Shown here: one piece after another, positions 1-12,437 of the stretch
How the letters are laid out: each line of letters begins with the position of its first letter
Position numbering within the stretch: position 1 is the stretch's first letter
Source of the DNA: Tillus elongatus
Lineage: Eukaryota > Arthropoda > Insecta > Coleoptera > Cleridae
Length of the DNA stretch: 64,000 nucleotides
Assembly (NCBI GenBank): GCA_964006375.1
Contig: OZ023263.1
Span: 138,479,173 to 138,543,172, forward strand
Direction of reading: 5' to 3'
Notes under the pieces: model-generated
What the model saw: only the letters and a program-made list of their open reading frames with translations
What the model was told of the DNA's origin: nothing
Databases searched by the model: none
Translations under genes and position numbers: made by a program

Positions 1-360
1 ATGAAACTTTCTCTTTATCATTTACCAACTAAATTTCTATTATTGTCTTTTGCTAAGGATTACGAATTAAAAAAATAATAATACCTTACGTGGAGTATAA
101 GACTAAAACACACAAAACAAATTTGGAGACAGCAAGTGCATTATGGTAGTGAATATAAAAATATTGCAAATCAACAAAAATAAGAAAATAATTAGTTTAG
201 GAAAATTGTTTTGAGAAAACACTTTTTTTTTTGTTTGATTGGGTTGTCTAACAAAATCATTCAAGCGATTAAGGAAGGTATAATGATAAATTTGGCAGGT
301 ACCTTTCTTTTGTAAGTAGCTTAAATAAGTTCGTTAGTCAGCCTGATGGGGCCAGTTTTA
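1..360. repeat. Degenerate copy of the microsatellite-core (INE-like) family
   Basis: The degenerate terminal hairpin of the family lies reversed near 129-143 (GCAAGTGCATTATGGTAGTGAA). A reversed, weak 3' block follows at about 215-280, then a forward 3' block at 290-345 that matches 51560-51620 (ACCTTTCTTTTGTAA then AAGTTCGTTAGTCAG). The two inverted 3' blocks meet with no microsatellite between them. No gene is visible here. Confidence 0.5.
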
Positions 361-424
361 CTGTGAAAATTTTAAATTTTCTTCCAATTTTTATTTTATT
401 AGTAATATTTTAAACACAGGTTGC

Positions 425-1125
425 CTTCTGTGTATTACATGAGACATAGACCGGCTTCGTTCTCGTTAGGAGTCATCGCAGTATGTCATACACAATCCCT
501 AAGCTCCGAAAGGTCAGCCTTAAGGCAGACATTGTTATAATATGCAACGGAGAATAGTGAAAAGCGTTATCTCTGGATTATGCTGGTTCTAGGCTTCCAC
601 GTATACACAGTACCGCAAGAAGAAAGCTGTGCGAAGAAACTTTCGAGCGAAGACAACTACTCCTCTGGCTAATACCACGAGGGGTATTGAGTCACACTAC
701 TCGCTAGTAACCATCACGCAGTCCTACCGAGACTTGTGGTATGATGTATTACAGGAGACATACACCAGTTTTGTCCTCGTTAAGACTCACCCGTTCTACG
801 CTTTAACAAATCGACCTTAAGGCATGCATTGCTATAATATGCAATGAAGAATAGCGTGGAGCGCGGTCTCTGGTTTTGTGACGGTTCTAGGCTTCCGCGT
901 CAACTTTCACGTACACACAGTATAGCAAGAAGGATGATGTGGAAAGATACTAGCTAGCGAAAACAACTGTTCCCCTGGCTAAAACCACGACGGGCATCCA
1001 ATCACATCACTCGCCAGCCAGACACCATGATTACAGTCCTGCGGGGTTTGCGGTATGATATATAACGGACCAGTTTCCTTCTCATCAGAACTTATCAGTA
1101 TGTCATACCCATGCTTTAATATATC
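425..1125. repeat. Degenerate tandem satellite, about 314-bp monomer
   Basis: Two near-complete units and one partial unit follow each other. Shared anchors sit at 431, 745 and about 1059 (TGTATTAC-A/G-GAGACATA and relatives), and at 525 and 821 (CCTTAAGGCA...ATAATATGCAA). Both spacings between the first anchors are 314 bp. Units look roughly 75-80 percent alike. The short frame at 629-820 lies inside a unit and is not conserved between units, so I do not call it a gene. Confidence 0.7.
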
Positions 1126-2565
1126 GTTCTTATAGTTGATAAATACAATTTTCTCCAGGATCTAACATTGAGGTACCCCGTGAGGAATGCCTGCGAAACT
1201 CGCCTGTACATTTTCACATTTCGCCTCCAGTCAGCTAAATATAATGCTAGAAATGTAAAAGGAAAACCTATTATTATTTCATAAAAGTTCATGCTGAATT
1301 AAGTCAAAGTCTTTTGAAAAGTCATAGCAGGAAAACCTTATTTCTTACATTTTTTTGTAAAAGAAACCTACGAGTGTTACCTTTAATATCGGTACCAAAA
1401 TCTTTGGTTAAACTAATATGCATGGCAGGATAATATAACTGTTACAATCTTCTAAGTGGCCTTTTTGAAGGGACATTTCTCAGAAAGTTTTAATTTTTAT
1501 GAAAACACTCGGGCCTTATCACAACTTTAAATAAAACGGTGTTATAAGTTTTGTGAATATATGTCGGTATAAACTTTTGATTTTGTTGTCTTGTTTATAA
1601 TGCAGCCATTTCTGTTCTAAGAAATAAAACAAGATTAAGAGTTTCGACCACACCCTTGTAACAAGACCTTCTAGTCCTGTTTTCAACATGCATTTAACAC
1701 CTCAGGTACTTGATGATGGGCCCCCTTTCTTGGCTAATTACATAACACAGGCCAATTTTTTATTAAAAGATGTCTAGCTCGTATCACCTTCATGGAAATC
1801 TCATGCCAAAATTATATATTGTAAACGTTGTTCTTTTATAATTAATTAACAGACTAAAGCTGATATCCAGTAATCTTGATGTGGGTTTTGTAAAAATTAT
1901 GTATTTTGTGTGATATTTTGTAGATTCGCAAATTTATTATTATTATTTGTTACAACCCGTGTATATGTTGCATTATTCTAAATAACTTAAATGTAAAACG
2001 ATTAATTTCCTAAAGGCATGTGTTGTCTAATATGAGATTAAGGTCATAATAATAGGTAGCATAATATGTAAGCAAGGTGGTAACTGTTTACGTATTATTC
2101 TACTATACATGATACAAGATGTATAGTGCTAACCTGTTAAACGTTGGTGAAATGCGTTTACTTATTTAACCCCAAATAATATTGCTATCCATTTAATCAC
2201 TTTTTTTGGTGATGCATATAGCGACTCTCGTTTATCTTTATAAATACCAACTTTTGACAAGTTATCGCTTACACATCCTGTTAATACGATTTTCATTGCG
2301 TGACATATAAACTGCAAAAAAAAACTAAGCCACAGTAGACACCTTCAAAAAAATTAATGTTTCGTTTGGAAGTTACAAGTTTTATCCCAACCGTCAAAAC
2401 TAGAATAACTGCCGAATCTAGGCATAAATATCAGTGTAAAGTTTGGCAAAAAAATTGTAGGTACCCAATGAGACAAGGGTTCAAATTCTAATTGAAAAAT
2501 AAATAGACTGCGACACGAACAAAGATCTTTTAAGGTAACTCCCAAAAGTTTGGTGTTTTACCACT
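1126..2565. other. AT-rich stretch with no recognisable gene
   Basis: Only short frames broken by stops on both strands. I recognise no transposon protein, RNA gene or long repeat here. Confidence 0.6.
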
Positions 2566-2567
2566 TA

Positions 2568-2569
<2 letters not shown>

Positions 2570-2662
<93 letters not shown>

Positions 2663-2671
2663 GTGTGTGTG
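2570..2671. repeat. (TA)n then (TG)n microsatellite
   Basis: About 90 bp of TA dinucleotide repeat followed by TTTG and a short TG run. It abuts the first base of the BEL/Pao 5' LTR. Confidence 0.95.
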
Positions 2672-3067
2672 TGTTTCGTCCTCATTTATTATCAAATGAA
2701 AATTTTTGTTCCCTTCCCGTCCCTACGCCTCTGTCCTTAGTGAACCGTTCGCGATCGCCTGTACCTAATCCCATAACAAAAAGGGACAAGAGTTTGTGAC
2801 ACGGGAAAATTAAACAGTGTGCATGTCTTCGAAGAAAGAGCACCTCTCGCATTTGTGTATTGTGTTATTAGCTATTTCACATAAACATTAAACATTTATT
2901 AAATCGTTAGACAGTGTGTGTCAACATAATAGTATCAGAAGAGAAGATGGGGCCCTTCAAACAAACGGAAGGAAAAAGGTCAAGTAAGTTCACGCTCTTT
3001 ATTCCCCTTTGTTTCCTTTGTCATTAGTTATCTTTGTTCTCCGAATTACCCGATTAAATCCGCCACA
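2672..3067 (+). repeat. 5' LTR of BEL/Pao element
   Basis: It matches 8801-9205 over its full length with scattered substitutions and small indels. It starts TGTTTCGTCCTCATTTATTA. The end CCGCCACA corresponds to CCGCTACA at 9205. Confidence 0.93.
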
Positions 3068-3095
3068 TTTTTTGGTCCTTCCTAGCCGCATTGAA
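3068..3095 (+). other. Primer-binding-site region of BEL/Pao element
   Basis: The internal region opens with TTTTTGGTCCTTCCTAGCC directly after the LTR. A TTTGGTCCTTC-type start is characteristic of insect BEL elements. The tRNA primer was not determined. Confidence 0.55.
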
Positions 3096-3514
3096 TTTAG
3101 TCCGTGAATTACATGTTCATTTGATTAAAATTTAAATTTTACCAGTGTAATTTGGAATTATTTTTTTATTAAAGCTTGTTTTGTGGCATTTGATTGTCTA
3201 AGAGTAATTAGTTAGAAATTTCCGCAGGTGGAATTTTTAGTAAAATTTTCTTAGAGTGCAATCATTCACGCGTTGCAGTTTGAATTACATAGTCAGTTTT
3301 TTGTTGCACCTACAATAGATTACATAGATACAAGCATCTTTCTTTGTCTCCTTGCTATCGGCGCCTTTGTTATACATCTTACTTGTGTACCCTTACCTGC
3401 GTTCAAGGGTGTTGTTACACAGGTCTGCTTTAGCGTTGCTTCTTTCGTAGTAGATTTAGATAAGTGTTGTTTATGTGATAATATTTTGTAAATAGGTATT
3501 TATACTTCTGTTTT

Positions 3515-4693
3515 TTGTGGTTTGATATTCTTTGTATTGTTTTTTGTTTGTTGTACAATATGGGGACCTATTCCTTAGAAAAGGCAATTAGCGTGGCGAA
3601 CCAGACATTTTCCCTTCTTTCTTCATTTCGCTCAATTTCAGAGCAGTGCATTAATGATGAGAGCAATCGTTTGAAAATTGATTTAATTCACAGTCAGGCG
3701 TTAGAAATTTATAGTAATTTTCAGGAAGTGCTAAAAAATACGTTAGTCGATGAATCTTCTGAATTGTGGCAAAAATATTTGGAAATCGTTATTAAAGTTG
3801 ATAACTGCCTTCATCGACATAGGCGGTTTCAAAGCTTTGTTATTGGCTGATACAAAGCCACTTCATTGTCAATCTAAAAATAATTCCGTTGAATCGAATT
3901 TGGATCAATGTGAAGCAGCTAACCTTCATTTATCAAAAGCTTCGATTAGTAGTCGTAAACATTTCAATGTTAGGTTGCCAAAAATTAATTTGCCTTTGTT
4001 CGAACTTAAAAAATTGGTCGACATTTTTTGATTTATACTCCACATTAATTCATAATGAGGACTCATTATCGTCAATAGGAAATTTTCAGTATTTGCTTTC
4101 ATCCTTGTCAAAAGAACCTTTCAATCTGATAAAGCATTTGCCTCTTACATCGGAAAACTATAGTATCCCTTTTCAGTCTTTGGTTGATCGATATCAAAAA
4201 CGATCGAATTTTGCTTTCGCACTATTGGAACGCCATTGTTCACGCCCCACATGCTGTGGAAAATTCTGTTCAATCGTTGCGAGATTTGTTAATTACATTT
4301 ACTGAAAATGTCTGGGCAATCTGCCAATATCCACATATAGACTTTTGGGACTTCACATTATTCAACTTTCTTATTGAAATAATAGATTCAGCAACTCGTA
4401 AACGTTTTGAAGTACAGTTTGCAAATGTAGAGGGTCCTAGGTATGAGGAACTTACGAATTTTTTGAAAGATCAGTGTCATGCCCTGGAAGCTAGTGACTA
4501 CAATAAATCATTAGCGCCGACTAAAACCGCTTCCTCAAAAACAAGGGAGTCTGAATCAAATAAAAAGGTCCACGTCTATGCATCATTGGCATCCACTAGT
4601 GAATCACCTATTTCAGGGTGTTCATTTTGCAAAGAGCAACACACACTCTTTTCTTGTTCTTTTTTGAAATTCTCACCGCACAAAAGGTTCTAG
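3515..4693 (+). pseudogene. BEL/Pao gag-like region, frameshifted
   Basis: Three overlapping frames read as pieces of one Pao gag polyprotein (DUF1759-like). 3515-3850 gives a helical N-terminal region. 3970-4180 gives the hallmark LPKINLPLFE followed, after a frame change, by a W-STFFDLYSTLIH block with FQYLLSSL. 4184-4693 gives the C-terminal part, ending in a Cys/His knuckle-like CSFCKEQHTLFSC. At least two frameshifts separate them. In the family Gag forms the particle and the knuckle binds RNA. No intact start-to-stop frame exists, so this is a pseudogene. Confidence 0.75.
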
Positions 4694-4869
4694 TTTGTCA
4701 AATCGTCAAGACTTTGCTACAATTGTTTGTCCTCCTGCCACATGGGAAAAGATTATCAGTCCCTTCTGGCTGTCGTCATTGTTTGGCTCGTCACAATTTA
4801 TTGTTGCATTATGTCAAATCGTCGTCAGTCAACAAAGCCGTTTCGTCGTCAACGACTGCAAATGCACCA

Positions 4870-5400
4870 CCACCTGAAGCCACCACTGTCTTACCCTCGC
4901 TCTCGTTGGCAAGTGAAGCGAGTCGTGGTACAGTTTTATTAGCTACTATTCGTTTAGAGGCTTGTGATCGTTGGGGAACCCACCAGGTAGTTAGAGCCCT
5001 TTGTGATTCTGGTAGCCAATCCAGCTTATTAACTGATCGTTGGACAGTTTGGGCCTATTTGTTAATAGTTCATCACTGCCTATTTCGTGTTTGGGTCATG
5101 TGACTATTAATTCGTCTTTGGGCACATAACAGTGCAAGGTTCGTCCGTTAGGTTCTTCAATACATAATTTTTAGGTCAACTCAGTCATCCTATCAACCAT
5201 TTGTGGGAAACTGCCGTGTCAACCGTTGCCATCTTCTGATGCATTTGAAAACTTAAAATTTGCCGACTCCTCGTAGAACATTCCAGGGGTCATTGACATG
5301 TTGTTAGGTGCCGATGTATTTTCCAACATAATTAGGGGTGGATTCATTCCTGTTGACGGTGATCGACCAAGTGCCATGAATACCGTTTTTGGTTGAGCAA
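4870..5400 (+). pseudogene. BEL/Pao aspartic protease region
   Basis: The frame ending at 5103 contains ALCDSGSQSSLLT, the active-site D-S-G loop expected of a Pao (A17-type) protease, preceded by a beta-strand segment ATIRLEACDRWG. It comes after the gag zinc-knuckle region and before reverse transcriptase, as expected. The frame is lost after 5103 and continues only as scattered similarity such as LLGADVFSNIIRGG at about 5300 in another frame. Confidence 0.7.
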
Positions 5401-5699
5401 CATTTCATCTGGTACAAGTGATAACATTCAGTCGTATTTTGTTTCACTAATGCCCAAATAGGACGATGTCATCAAGGCATTTTAAAAGTCGAAGAGGTAC
5501 TTTGACGAAATATTTGTCTCCAGAAGATCAACATGCTGAGTCTTCTTTTGCCACCTCTTACTTCCGTGATGATTTTGGGCGCTGCGGAGTTTCATTGCCC
5601 TTCAAGGATTCTCATCGGAATCCGCTTTGATGATTCATTGACCATTGCTGATAAAAGATTGGCGTCACTTGAATGCAAACTGTCCAATTAACCCATCCT

Positions 5700-6720
5700 T
5701 CGTGCAAAATAGAATGTTTTCATGTCTGATTATCTGAATTCAGGTCACATGTCGAAACTTTTTGAGACACAATCAAGAAGCAATTCTTATTTTATCCCCC
5801 ATCATTGTGTTTTTAAGACCAATGATCTTTCCGCCAAAGTTCGTGTGGTATTCGATGCCTCAGCAAAGGCATTAAATGAGCTCTCCCTTAATGATTGCTT
5901 ACTACCTGGTCCTAAGTTTCAGGCAGATATTGCAGAAATTTTGCTTCGTTTTCGCATTTATTCCCACGTCTTCACTTGTGATATTCGACAGATGTACCGG
6001 CAGATTTTGGTCTCAGAGTCTGATCGTTCGTATCAACTTATTCGATGGCGATTTGATCCACAAGATCAAATTGAAACTTACCAGCTAAACACTGTCACAT
6101 GCGGTATCTCTAGCAGCCCATATCTGGCTATTCGTTGTTTGTTGGAATTGGCAAAAATTGGAGAACACCAGTTTCCTTTAGCTGCACAGGCTATCAGGAC
6201 AAACTTGTATGTCGATGATTTTGCAACTGGAAGTAATTTATTTTCGTCGGCACTTGACCTTCGCAATCAACTGGTCAATTTGTTGCAATCTGGTTGTTTT
6301 GAGTTGCGAAAATTGCGTAAGTCCAGCGGATTATTTGCAAACAAACCCCTTGTCATTTGATGAAGACGACGATACCATTTTTAAAATTGTTGGCCTTAGG
6401 GGCACTCGTTACCAGATTCGTTTTCGTTCGAGGCGAAACCTCTTGATTCTCGATGCATGAAAAGGACTATCTTGTCCAAAGTCGCCAAAATCTATGATCC
6501 ATTGGGTTTCTTATGTCCATTAACATTTTTCGCCAAAAGACTTATCCAACATTTGTGGTTGTTTGGTGTAGATTGGGATGCTACTCCTCCTTCTGTCGTT
6601 TGTGGGCAGTGGAACAGATACAAATCGTCGTTATCTTGTTTGTCAGAGTTGAGTATTCCTCGCATGCTAAAACCACAAAAAAAAACAATATATCTCATGC
6701 CAACTTCATCGTTTTTGTGA
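5700..6720 (+). pseudogene. BEL/Pao reverse transcriptase, frameshifted
   Basis: 5722-6360 reads as a Pao reverse transcriptase with VRVVFDASAK, the LNDCLLPGP block, FTCDIRQMYRQILV, and the catalytic YVDDF at about 6208-6222. The next frame (6457-6720) continues with SKVAKIYDPLGFLCPLTFFAK, a conserved segment that links RT to RNase H in this family, after a frameshift near 6360. The enzyme would copy element RNA into DNA in the cytoplasmic particle. Stops and frame changes make this copy inactive. Confidence 0.9.
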
Positions 6721-6763
6721 CTCTTCCAAGTTAGGCTATGGTTGCGTTATTTATCTTAGGTTT

Positions 6764-7177
6764 GTGGACATGGATCGTAATATTCAGATATCGCTTGTTA
6801 TGGCCAAGTCCAGAGTTGCACCTCTTAAGAGGCTTTCCAGTCCCAGATTGGAGTTGTGTGCTGCAGTATTGCTTGCAGATCTTGTCAAATTAGTTTGCAG
6901 TGTCAAACTTAAGTCATTGAATATTGACCAAGTGGTTGCTTGGAGCGACTCAAAGGTAGTTTTGTCGTGGATTCGGTCTTCATCACACAGGTGGAAGACA
7001 TTCGTGGCTAATGGTGTCACACACGCTCAATATAGTATTGGCCCAAATTGTTGGCGTCATGTAGCATCACGAGATAACTCAGCTGATTATGCATCGCGTG
7101 GGTTATTGCCTCGGGACTTGTTGAATTGCGCTCTATGGTGGGCGGGACCTGAATTTTTGAAATTTGCACCCGATTAA
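6764..7177 (+). pseudogene. BEL/Pao RNase H domain
   Basis: Reads SRVAPLKRLSSPRLELCAAVLLA, then AWSDSKVVLSWI with the catalytic-type Asp, then WRHVASRDNSADYASRG. These are the three usual landmarks of the Pao RNase H region. It lies in the correct place between RT and integrase. The frame ends in a stop at 7177 where an intact element would continue into integrase. Confidence 0.85.
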
Positions 7178-7489
7178 TGTCCTCTAGAGTCAGCTTCGCA
7201 GTCCGTTTTAGACGCGGATGTCGAGGCCCGGACAGTTGTATTGTTCACTAAAATTGGCAAGTCATTATTTGATACATTGTTACCTCGATTTTCCTCTCTA
7301 AGGAAAATTAAGACTGTAGTTGCTATTTGTTTAAGATTTGTTTATAATTGTCGTCACAAGGAAAAAATATCTGGACCTATAGCGTTATGGTAATTGCATC
7401 AAGCATTGTTGTTTCTAGTCCGAATTGTTCAATCTGAAGTCTTTTAAAAGGATAGTGCAAATATTCGTTTGGGAAAGGCATGTTCTAAA

Positions 7490-8688
7490 TAGTTACAAAA
7501 TTTGTCACCAACCCTTCGAGTTGGTGGACGTCTCCAGCATTCGGGCCTATTGTTTGAGACAAAACATCCGGCCTTGCTACCCCGTAGCCATCGTTTGACT
7601 GTATTGTTATTTATCCATATCCATAACAAGTATATGCACACTGGAATAACGGCAACATTATACTTGCTTCAAGAAAATTTCTGGGTTCTGTCTGGTCGTC
7701 GTGCCATCAGACATTATCTGTCCAGCTGTGTTCATTGCTTTCGTACTCGTCCCGTTCCCATTACACCAGTGATGGGTAGTCTTCCACAGTCAAGGGTGTC
7801 GCAGCTTAAACCTTTTAGTTGTGCTGGTGTTGACTATGGCGGTCCATTTCACATTTTGATGTCCCGTCATCGTGAGGCTCGTACCACCAAAGTCTATTTG
7901 TGCCTTTTTGTTTGTTGTGCCACTCGGGTATTCCATTTAGAAGTTGCTTCTGACTTATCCTCTGAAGCATTCCTTGCTGGTCTTCGTCGTTTTGTTGCCC
8001 GCCGTGGACGTTGTTTGCACATTTACAGTGACTGTGGAACGAATTTTGTCGGAGCTAACAAAGAGCTCGTATCTTACATGCAGTTTGCGGTTGAATCTGA
8101 AACAATTCAGTGGAATTTTAATCCTCCTTCATCACCTCATTTTCGAGGCTTGTGGGAAAGTGGCATTAAGTCGGTCAATACCCATTTGTACCGCGTTATT
8201 GGCAACCAAATCTTCACCTATGAAGAACTGAACACTTTGTCCCAATCGAGTATCTGTTAAATTCACGCCCATTGTGTGAAGTCAGTACTGCACCAAATGA
8301 TCTGAGTGCTTTGACTCCTGGTCATTTTCTTACCTTGGAACCCCTCTCATCAGACCCAGATTTGAGTCATTTGAAGTTATCTAGACTGTCTCGGTGGCAA
8401 CTAATCCAACGTCTACATCCGGATTTTTGGGTTCGCTGGAAAAATCAATATCTACATAACTTTTACCAGCAAAGTAAGTGGTCAAAATCCCATGCATTGG
8501 AAAACGCGGAAATTAATAAATTAGTCCTGATCAAAGAGGAAAACATCCATCCTTTGTCATGGTCGCTGGGAAGAATAGTGGAACTCCATCCAGGTGCTGA
8601 TGGTGTCTGTTGTGTGGCCTCGGTTCGCACAACCAAAGGCATTCTCAAACGACCTTTGACTAAGGTGTGTCCTTTGCCATGTCAATAA
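7490..8688 (+). pseudogene. BEL/Pao integrase plus DUF5641-like C-terminus
   Basis: 7502-8260 holds an integrase. Its H-H-C-C zinc region spans HNKYMHTG to CVHC. The catalytic core shows GVDYGGPF, IYSDCGTNFVGA and HFRGLWESGIK (the D, D and E blocks). A frameshift near 8250 separates it from 8272-8688, which carries HFLTLEPL, LSRWQLIQRLHPDFWVRW and LGRIVELHPGADG, typical of the DUF5641 tail of Pao integrases. The protein would insert the element cDNA into chromosomes. The stop and frame change make this copy non-functional. Confidence 0.9.
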
Positions 8689-8800
8689 AATATATTGTAC
8701 CTTTTTTCATTTGTAAATAGTAGTTTTCGGCAAATCATTTTGCACCAGACGTGTTTCGTTTTTAGTTTAAAATTACTTAGTCGTAATTTGGTGGGCGGTA

Positions 8801-9314
<514 letters not shown>

Positions 9315-9339
9315 CTATCATATATGCTTAAGAATCATT

Positions 9340-9470
9340 TTCGTTTTGACGTTTTAAAACTTTGGAAAAGCAATATTTCGGGGAAACTCGTTTTGTGAAT
9401 TTTCGTAGAAAAAAACACTAATGGGGAGATTCCGAATTTTGAAAAGATATTTGCAAATTTAATAAATAAC
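9340..9470 (+). repeat. 5' block of the INE-like family, fragment
   Basis: GTGAATTTTCGTAGAAAAAAACACTAATGGGGAGATTCCGAA matches the 5' tip of the copy at 49889 with few differences. The similarity continues through TTTGCAAAT and then stops. (In this sentence the motif is split for reading: tip 9398-9417, then CACTAATGGGGAG.). Confidence 0.7.
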
Positions 9471-9479
9471 TGAAGGCGG

Positions 9480-9842
9480 CACAATTAAAATCAGACACCG
9501 GATGTCTTGAATTTAAAAGTACATCAGTAATTTCAACGAAATTAAAACATGAAAATATAATGAAGGACACAAGGTATCTATTTAAAATGAGGAATTAAAA
9601 CAACAAAATAAATGAATATCTAATCCCTTTCAAAAGGACAAAATTTGAGTCCCTAAAACTTTTAAATTTAAATTCAATAAATAACAGGAGGCCTCGACTT
9701 GAAATTGACAAGTAAAACAGCTTCTTATAAGTTACAAAATACAACGTACCTCGTGTTAAAAGAGTAACATTTTAACCTTAAATATCACAAATTCAAATTT
9801 TACATTTCAAAGACACATATTGTCACCTTGGAAATAAAAGAC
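9480..9842. other. Unassigned AT-rich DNA
   Basis: No gene recognised. It ends where the T-run marking the 3' end of LINE-B begins. Confidence 0.5.
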
Positions 9843-9999
9843 TGCTTTTTTCCCCTTAGGGGCCCCTTCGCGATTACCGCTCCGGTAGCACCGCAGCACT
9901 TATTGTGCATGCCCTATGCAATTTCTACTCTACCCATTCCAAGATTACTGTGCCTTGAACTAGTCTGATAGCAGCTAGTAGGAGGAAGTTTTATATTGC
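9843..9999 (-). mobile_element. LINE-B 3' untranslated end (separated piece)
   Basis: This piece, read on the minus strand, matches the 3' end of the plus-strand LINE-C at 21297-21449 at roughly 80 percent. Both end in CCTAAGGG followed by an A-run, which looks like a shared LINE 3' terminus. The gypsy element at 10000-18008 separates it from the rest of LINE-B: the sequence on the far side (GGTCTCCGGTCAAGGCTG at 18015) continues the alignment with LINE-C (GTCTCCGGTCTAGGCTG on its minus strand). Confidence 0.75.
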
Positions 10000-10316
<317 letters not shown>

Positions 10317-10545
10317 CCCTCATTGTAAATTATTAGTACTAATAGGCATTAAAATTTTAATTCAAAAATATATATGTTAACACCATCTACATTTTTAATT
10401 TAACATTATTTAGATATGCTTTATATACCTAAATTATTACAATATATTTCCAGTTAAACAAATTAAAATTATGTACAATATTATAAAAAAATAATATTAA
10501 GAAATCTCTTAATATTATTTATCATTTATTTCTAGTGTACAAATT

Positions 10546-11760
10546 TTACGGTGTATCAACACAATTTATAGGCCAACTTATAAATGGTAAATTTTCATTA
10601 TTGCTAGAAATGTCAGGAGCAGATGAGATATCATCTGTGTCATTATTTATGTCAATAATTTCTGGTGAATTTATCTCTTTATTTAAACTTGTATTGCCAG
10701 GTAAATTTCTTGGGCTATATGATTGATGCTTATTGACATTTTTATTATTCAGTATATCTGAGATTGAACCAGACAAAGAATGACGATTTTTAGGATATTT
10801 GCAAGGGATTAATTGATTTGAATGTCGCCGTATATTTTTACCTGATTCATCTCTTAGATCAAAATCAAGTGAACCACGTTGTTCGATAATTTTACCAGAT
10901 TCCCAGTAGGATTACTAAGTTCAGAATATTCTTTAAATAATACCTCGTCTCCCACATTCACACTTTTACTTTTGCCCTTAAAATATCTAACTGGTTTTTC
11001 TTGTTTATCTAATACCTTTTCTTCCCCTTTAGGCATAATTAAATCTAATCTACCCTTTAATTGCCTTCCAAACATGAATTTTGCAGGACTGGTAGCTGTA
11101 GTAGAGTGCTCAGAATTACGATATCAAATAAAAAGCGATATAAAGCTTGATCTAAATTTTGTTTTTCCATGTGAGCATTTTTAATAGTATTTTTCACGCT
11201 TTTAACCCAATTTTCACAAGCACTATTACTTTGAGGATGATAAGCTGGACAAAATGTTTGCCTAATGCCATTAGATCGCAAATATGAAGAAAATTCTTCA
11301 GAAGAAAATGGTTGCCCTTTATCCGACACGATCTAGTCTGGTAAACCAAACTGAGAGAAGAGTTTTCTTAAATGATAAATTACTCTTTCTGTGGTTATTG
11401 ACTGCATTTTAGTGACTTCTTCTTATGGGAATCTGTGATAAATAAATATTCATTGCCAAATAACGGACCTAGGAAATCGATATGTAACCTAGCCCAGGGT
11501 TTTGAAGGAGATAATGTTGTCTTCACCGTACTGGTTTGTAAGGACGTACAGATTTCACAACTAAGACACATTCACATTATTTCAATATCCTTGTCCACAT
11601 TTGGCCACCATATATATGAACGTGCCAAGGATTTGCACTTACTAATACCAAGGTGACTCAAATGAAGTTCGTGAAGCATTGATTTTCTCAGAATATCAGG
11701 AATTACAACCCTATAACCCCATAATAAACAAACAAATTCTACATGAAGTTGCAAGGTTTT
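10546..11760 (-). pseudogene. gypsy-1 integrase, frameshifted
   Basis: 11572-11754 on the minus strand reads IPDILRKSMLHELHLSHLGI then IWWPNVDKDIE, the zinc-binding region and its WWP landmark. 11057-11329 reads SDKGQPFSSEEFSSYL and AYHPQSNSACENWVKSVK, the second Asp block and the catalytic Glu block of Ty3/gypsy integrases. 10854-11075 reads LFGRQLKGRLDLI-type sequence and VNVGDEVLFKEY, the C-terminal part. Frame changes and an in-frame stop near 11330 break it. Confidence 0.88.
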
Positions 11761-11843
11761 TGTTTAAAAAAAAAACGTTTTCAAACTTTCTGGGATTTTA
11801 CTTCTTTCTGGCCAGCCATATAAACAATAACCTACCACTCTAT

Positions 11844-12340
11844 TTAAAATGGGATCTTTTTGGTTTCATAAGCAATTTCTTTACAATCGATATGCAAATT
11901 TTCTTGAATGTAGAAAATATGTGACATGTCTTCTTCATTTTGTACTGTTGAATTTACTGGCAATCGTGATAATGCATCAGCTGTAACACTTTTGTCCGAC
12001 TTTATATATTTTATATTATATCGATATGAGGACAAAATTATACCCCTCCTCTGCAGACGGCTAGCTGCATATATGGGTGTGCCCTTTTTCTTTCAAAAAA
12101 TACTTATTAATGGCTTGACGTCAGTTAAAAGAGTAACATTTCTACCAAATAAATATTACTGAAATTTCTTTCAGCCAAAAACTATGGCTAATGCTTCCTT
12201 ATCTACTTGAGAATATCCCTTGTCTGAAGTAGACAATGTGCGGGAGGCATAAGCTATATGTCTAGTTTCATTATTTTTTAGCTGGTGTGATATCACTGCC
12301 GAAATGCCATACGTACTTGCATCACAGGCTAAAATTAAAG
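11844..12340 (-). pseudogene. gypsy-1 RNase H domain
   Basis: On the minus strand 12340 downwards begins LILACDASTYGISAV and continues to ETRHIAYASRTLS and the end ADALSRLP at about 11960, the signature of a Ty3/gypsy RNase H. The N-terminal side, where reverse transcriptase should be, is cut off exactly where the LINE-A tail begins. Stops and frameshifts are present. Confidence 0.85.
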
Positions 12341-12367
12341 GTAGGTTAGGTTAGATTAGGTTAGGTT
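12341..12367 (+). repeat. TTAGG-like repeat forming the 3' tail of LINE-A
   Basis: On the plus strand it reads GTAGGTTAGGTTAGATTAGG followed by TTAGGTT. That is five variant copies of the pentamer TTAGG, the common insect telomere repeat. It lies at the very 3' end of the LINE, between its 3' UTR and gypsy-1. Confidence 0.85.
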
Positions 12368-12437
12368 TGATTGTGGGTGGGCCATACCGGTCCCTCCACG
12401 GCGACCATAAGGTCTATTGTGGCTTACGCCTAATAGT

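Noticed and set aside
629..820. A 63-codon frame in the satellite
   Set aside because: Not open in the neighbouring unit of the same tandem repeat.
425..1125. CRISPR-like array
   Set aside because: Monomers are 314 bp and diverged with no spacer structure; the genome is eukaryotic.
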